This document shows positions 6,607 through 7,533 of a stretch of 7,533 bases of DNA, piece after piece (the stretch's first letter is position 1; each line of letters starts with the position of its first letter). Below the pieces are notes generated by a model, which worked only from the letters and a program-made list of their open reading frames with translations, had not been told where the DNA came from and did no database searches. The translations under genes and the position numbers were made by a program. The stretch covers positions 1 to 7,533 of the forward strand of contig JAIRTJ010000091.1 in the NCBI GenBank assembly GCA_031254995.1, written 5' to 3'. This DNA is from Eubacteriales Family XIII. Incertae Sedis bacterium (GTDB taxonomy: Bacteria; Bacillota; Clostridia; Peptostreptococcales; Anaerovoracaceae).

Positions 6607-7533
6607 ATGAAAATCGGAAAATTAGATAACGAACTATTGAAAAAAATCGTCATAGACAAGATCGGATATCAACGTCCTGAGGTGATCACGGGTCCCGGGA
6701 TCGGCGAGGACTGCGCCGTCGTCGATTTCGGGATGTATGACTGCGTTCTGTCCTCGGATCCCATCACCGCCGCCTGCGATAGAATCGGCAGCTTGGCGGT
6801 GCATGTGTCCTGCAACGATATCGCGACGAACGGCGTCGAACCATTGGGCGTGCTTCTTACAGTCCTGCTTCCGCCGGAAACCTCGGAGGCGCAGATAGAA
6901 AAGCTCATGGCGCAGGCCGCGGAAACGGCGGAGCGCTTGGGGGTCGAGATCATCGGCGGACATACGGAGATCACGGACGCCGTGACTAAGCCCGTCGTCG
7001 CATCGACAGCTGTCGGCAGGGGTATCGCGAAGGCTCGCGGACGTTCCGATATCGGAATGAAGCAGGGAGACCGAATCCTCATGACGAAGAAAGCTGCGAT
7101 GGAAGGCACCGGCATCATCGTTTCGGATTACGGAAAAGAGCTCGGCGACATCCTGACCGAGGAGGAACGGGGTATCGCGCTCGCCATGTTGGATGACGTC
7201 AGCGTCGTCCGCGAAGGCGTCATCGCGGGAAGCATCGGAGTCTCGGCTATGCACGACATCACGGAGGGGGGCGTCTTGGGCGCGATCTGGGAGATGTGTC
7301 GCCTTTCGGATACGGGAGCCGAGATTCGGGAAGAAGCCGTCCCGATCGATCCCGTGACCGTCAAGATATGCGAGCGCCTCGATCTCGACCCTCTGCGGCT
7401 GATATCGAGCGGTTCCATGATGATCGTCGCGCGTCCCGGCGAAAGCGCGCAAATCGCGCGCGCCATCCGCGCGGCAGGCATCGAGGTCACGGAGATAGGC
7501 GTCGTTGCGGAGAGATCCGAGGGCTTGCGGTTG
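6607..7533 (+). CDS. AIR-synthase-related / HypE-like protein (3' end cut by window edge)
   Basis: The visible 309 residues have the two-domain plan of the AIR synthase (PurM)/HypE/SelD/ThiL superfamily of ATP-using enzymes. The glycine/acidic segment GPGIGEDCAVVDFG is at 29-42, SSDPIT at 49-54, HVSCNDIATNGVEP at 66-79 and GGHTEITDAV at 117-126. The C-terminal domain has MHDITEGGVLGA at 215-226 and ISSGSM at 266-271. It resembles the stand-alone HypE-like proteins of Clostridia more than PurM or ThiL, but its substrate is unknown. True HypE ends with a conserved cysteine that accepts carbamoyl; the window ends before the C-terminus, so this cannot be tested. No hydrogenase genes are visible. 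ATG 6607 is the only ATG near the conserved beginning. It has no clear Shine-Dalgarno sequence; GGAG lies more than 20 bases upstream. The gene diverges from ligA and has its own probable promoter. Confidence 0.85.
   Translation, partial: MKIGKLDNELLKKIVIDKIGYQRPEVITGPGIGEDCAVVDFGMYDCVLSSDPITAACDRIGSLAVHVSCNDIATNGVEPLGVLLTVLLPPETSEAQIEKLMAQAAETAERLGVEIIGGHTEITDAVTKPVVASTAVGRGIAKARGRSDIGMKQGDRILMTKKAAMEGTGIIVSDYGKELGDILTEEERGIALAMLDDVSVVREGVIAGSIGVSAMHDITEGGVLGAIWEMCRLSDTGAEIREEAVPIDPVTVKICERLDLDPLRLISSGSMMIVARPGESAQIARAIRAAGIEVTEIGVVAERSEGLRL

Noticed and set aside
6634..7452. Minus-strand open frame of 272 codons opposite the AIR-synthase-like gene
   Set aside because: The plus strand encodes a clear superfamily protein over the same bases. 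The antisense translation is rich in D, R and H with no family signature.

Overview
The window looks like chromosomal housekeeping and fermentation-related DNA from an anaerobic Gram-positive bacterium of the Clostridia type, somewhat above half G+C by eye. The evidence for that lineage is a PaaK-type aryl-CoA ligase paired with a tandem ACT-domain protein, a PcrA-type rather than UvrD-type helicase with the C-terminal tail usual in Firmicutes, a LigA variant that from memory I associate with anaerobic Firmicutes, and SigA-like promoters. The exact genus cannot be read from the sequence. No phage, plasmid, insertion sequence, CRISPR, tRNA or rRNA gene is visible.

Layout. Positions 1-105 hold three back-to-back palindromes that look like the end of an extragenic repeat element. 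A good SigA promoter (180-208) follows, with a leader of about 140 bases. Then come three tightly spaced plus-strand genes that look like one operon: an arylacetate/phenylacetate-CoA ligase (358-1653), a two-ACT-domain regulator (1683-2114) and the DNA helicase pcrA (2149-4368). NAD-dependent DNA ligase ligA lies on the minus strand (4378-6333). It converges on pcrA with a 9-base gap, and one small hairpin covers both stop codons. A 273-base divergent region (6334-6606) holds probable promoters for ligA and for the next plus-strand gene, an AIR-synthase/HypE-like protein (6607 to the window edge, incomplete).

How the genes relate. The ligase and the ACT protein are a recurring pair in anaerobes that oxidise aromatic amino acids through 2-oxoacid:ferredoxin oxidoreductases. 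The ACT protein probably senses an amino acid, but neither the ligand nor the target is visible. PcrA and LigA are both DNA replication and repair enzymes and are often neighbours in Firmicutes (pcrA-ligA in Bacillus). Here they remain neighbours, but ligA is reversed. The role of the AIR-synthase-like protein is not known from this context.

I see no new biological system here. The points most worth checking are the LigA variant with altered NAD+-site residues, the altered substrate-pocket region of the PaaK homologue, the reversed pcrA/ligA arrangement and the palindrome cluster at the left edge.
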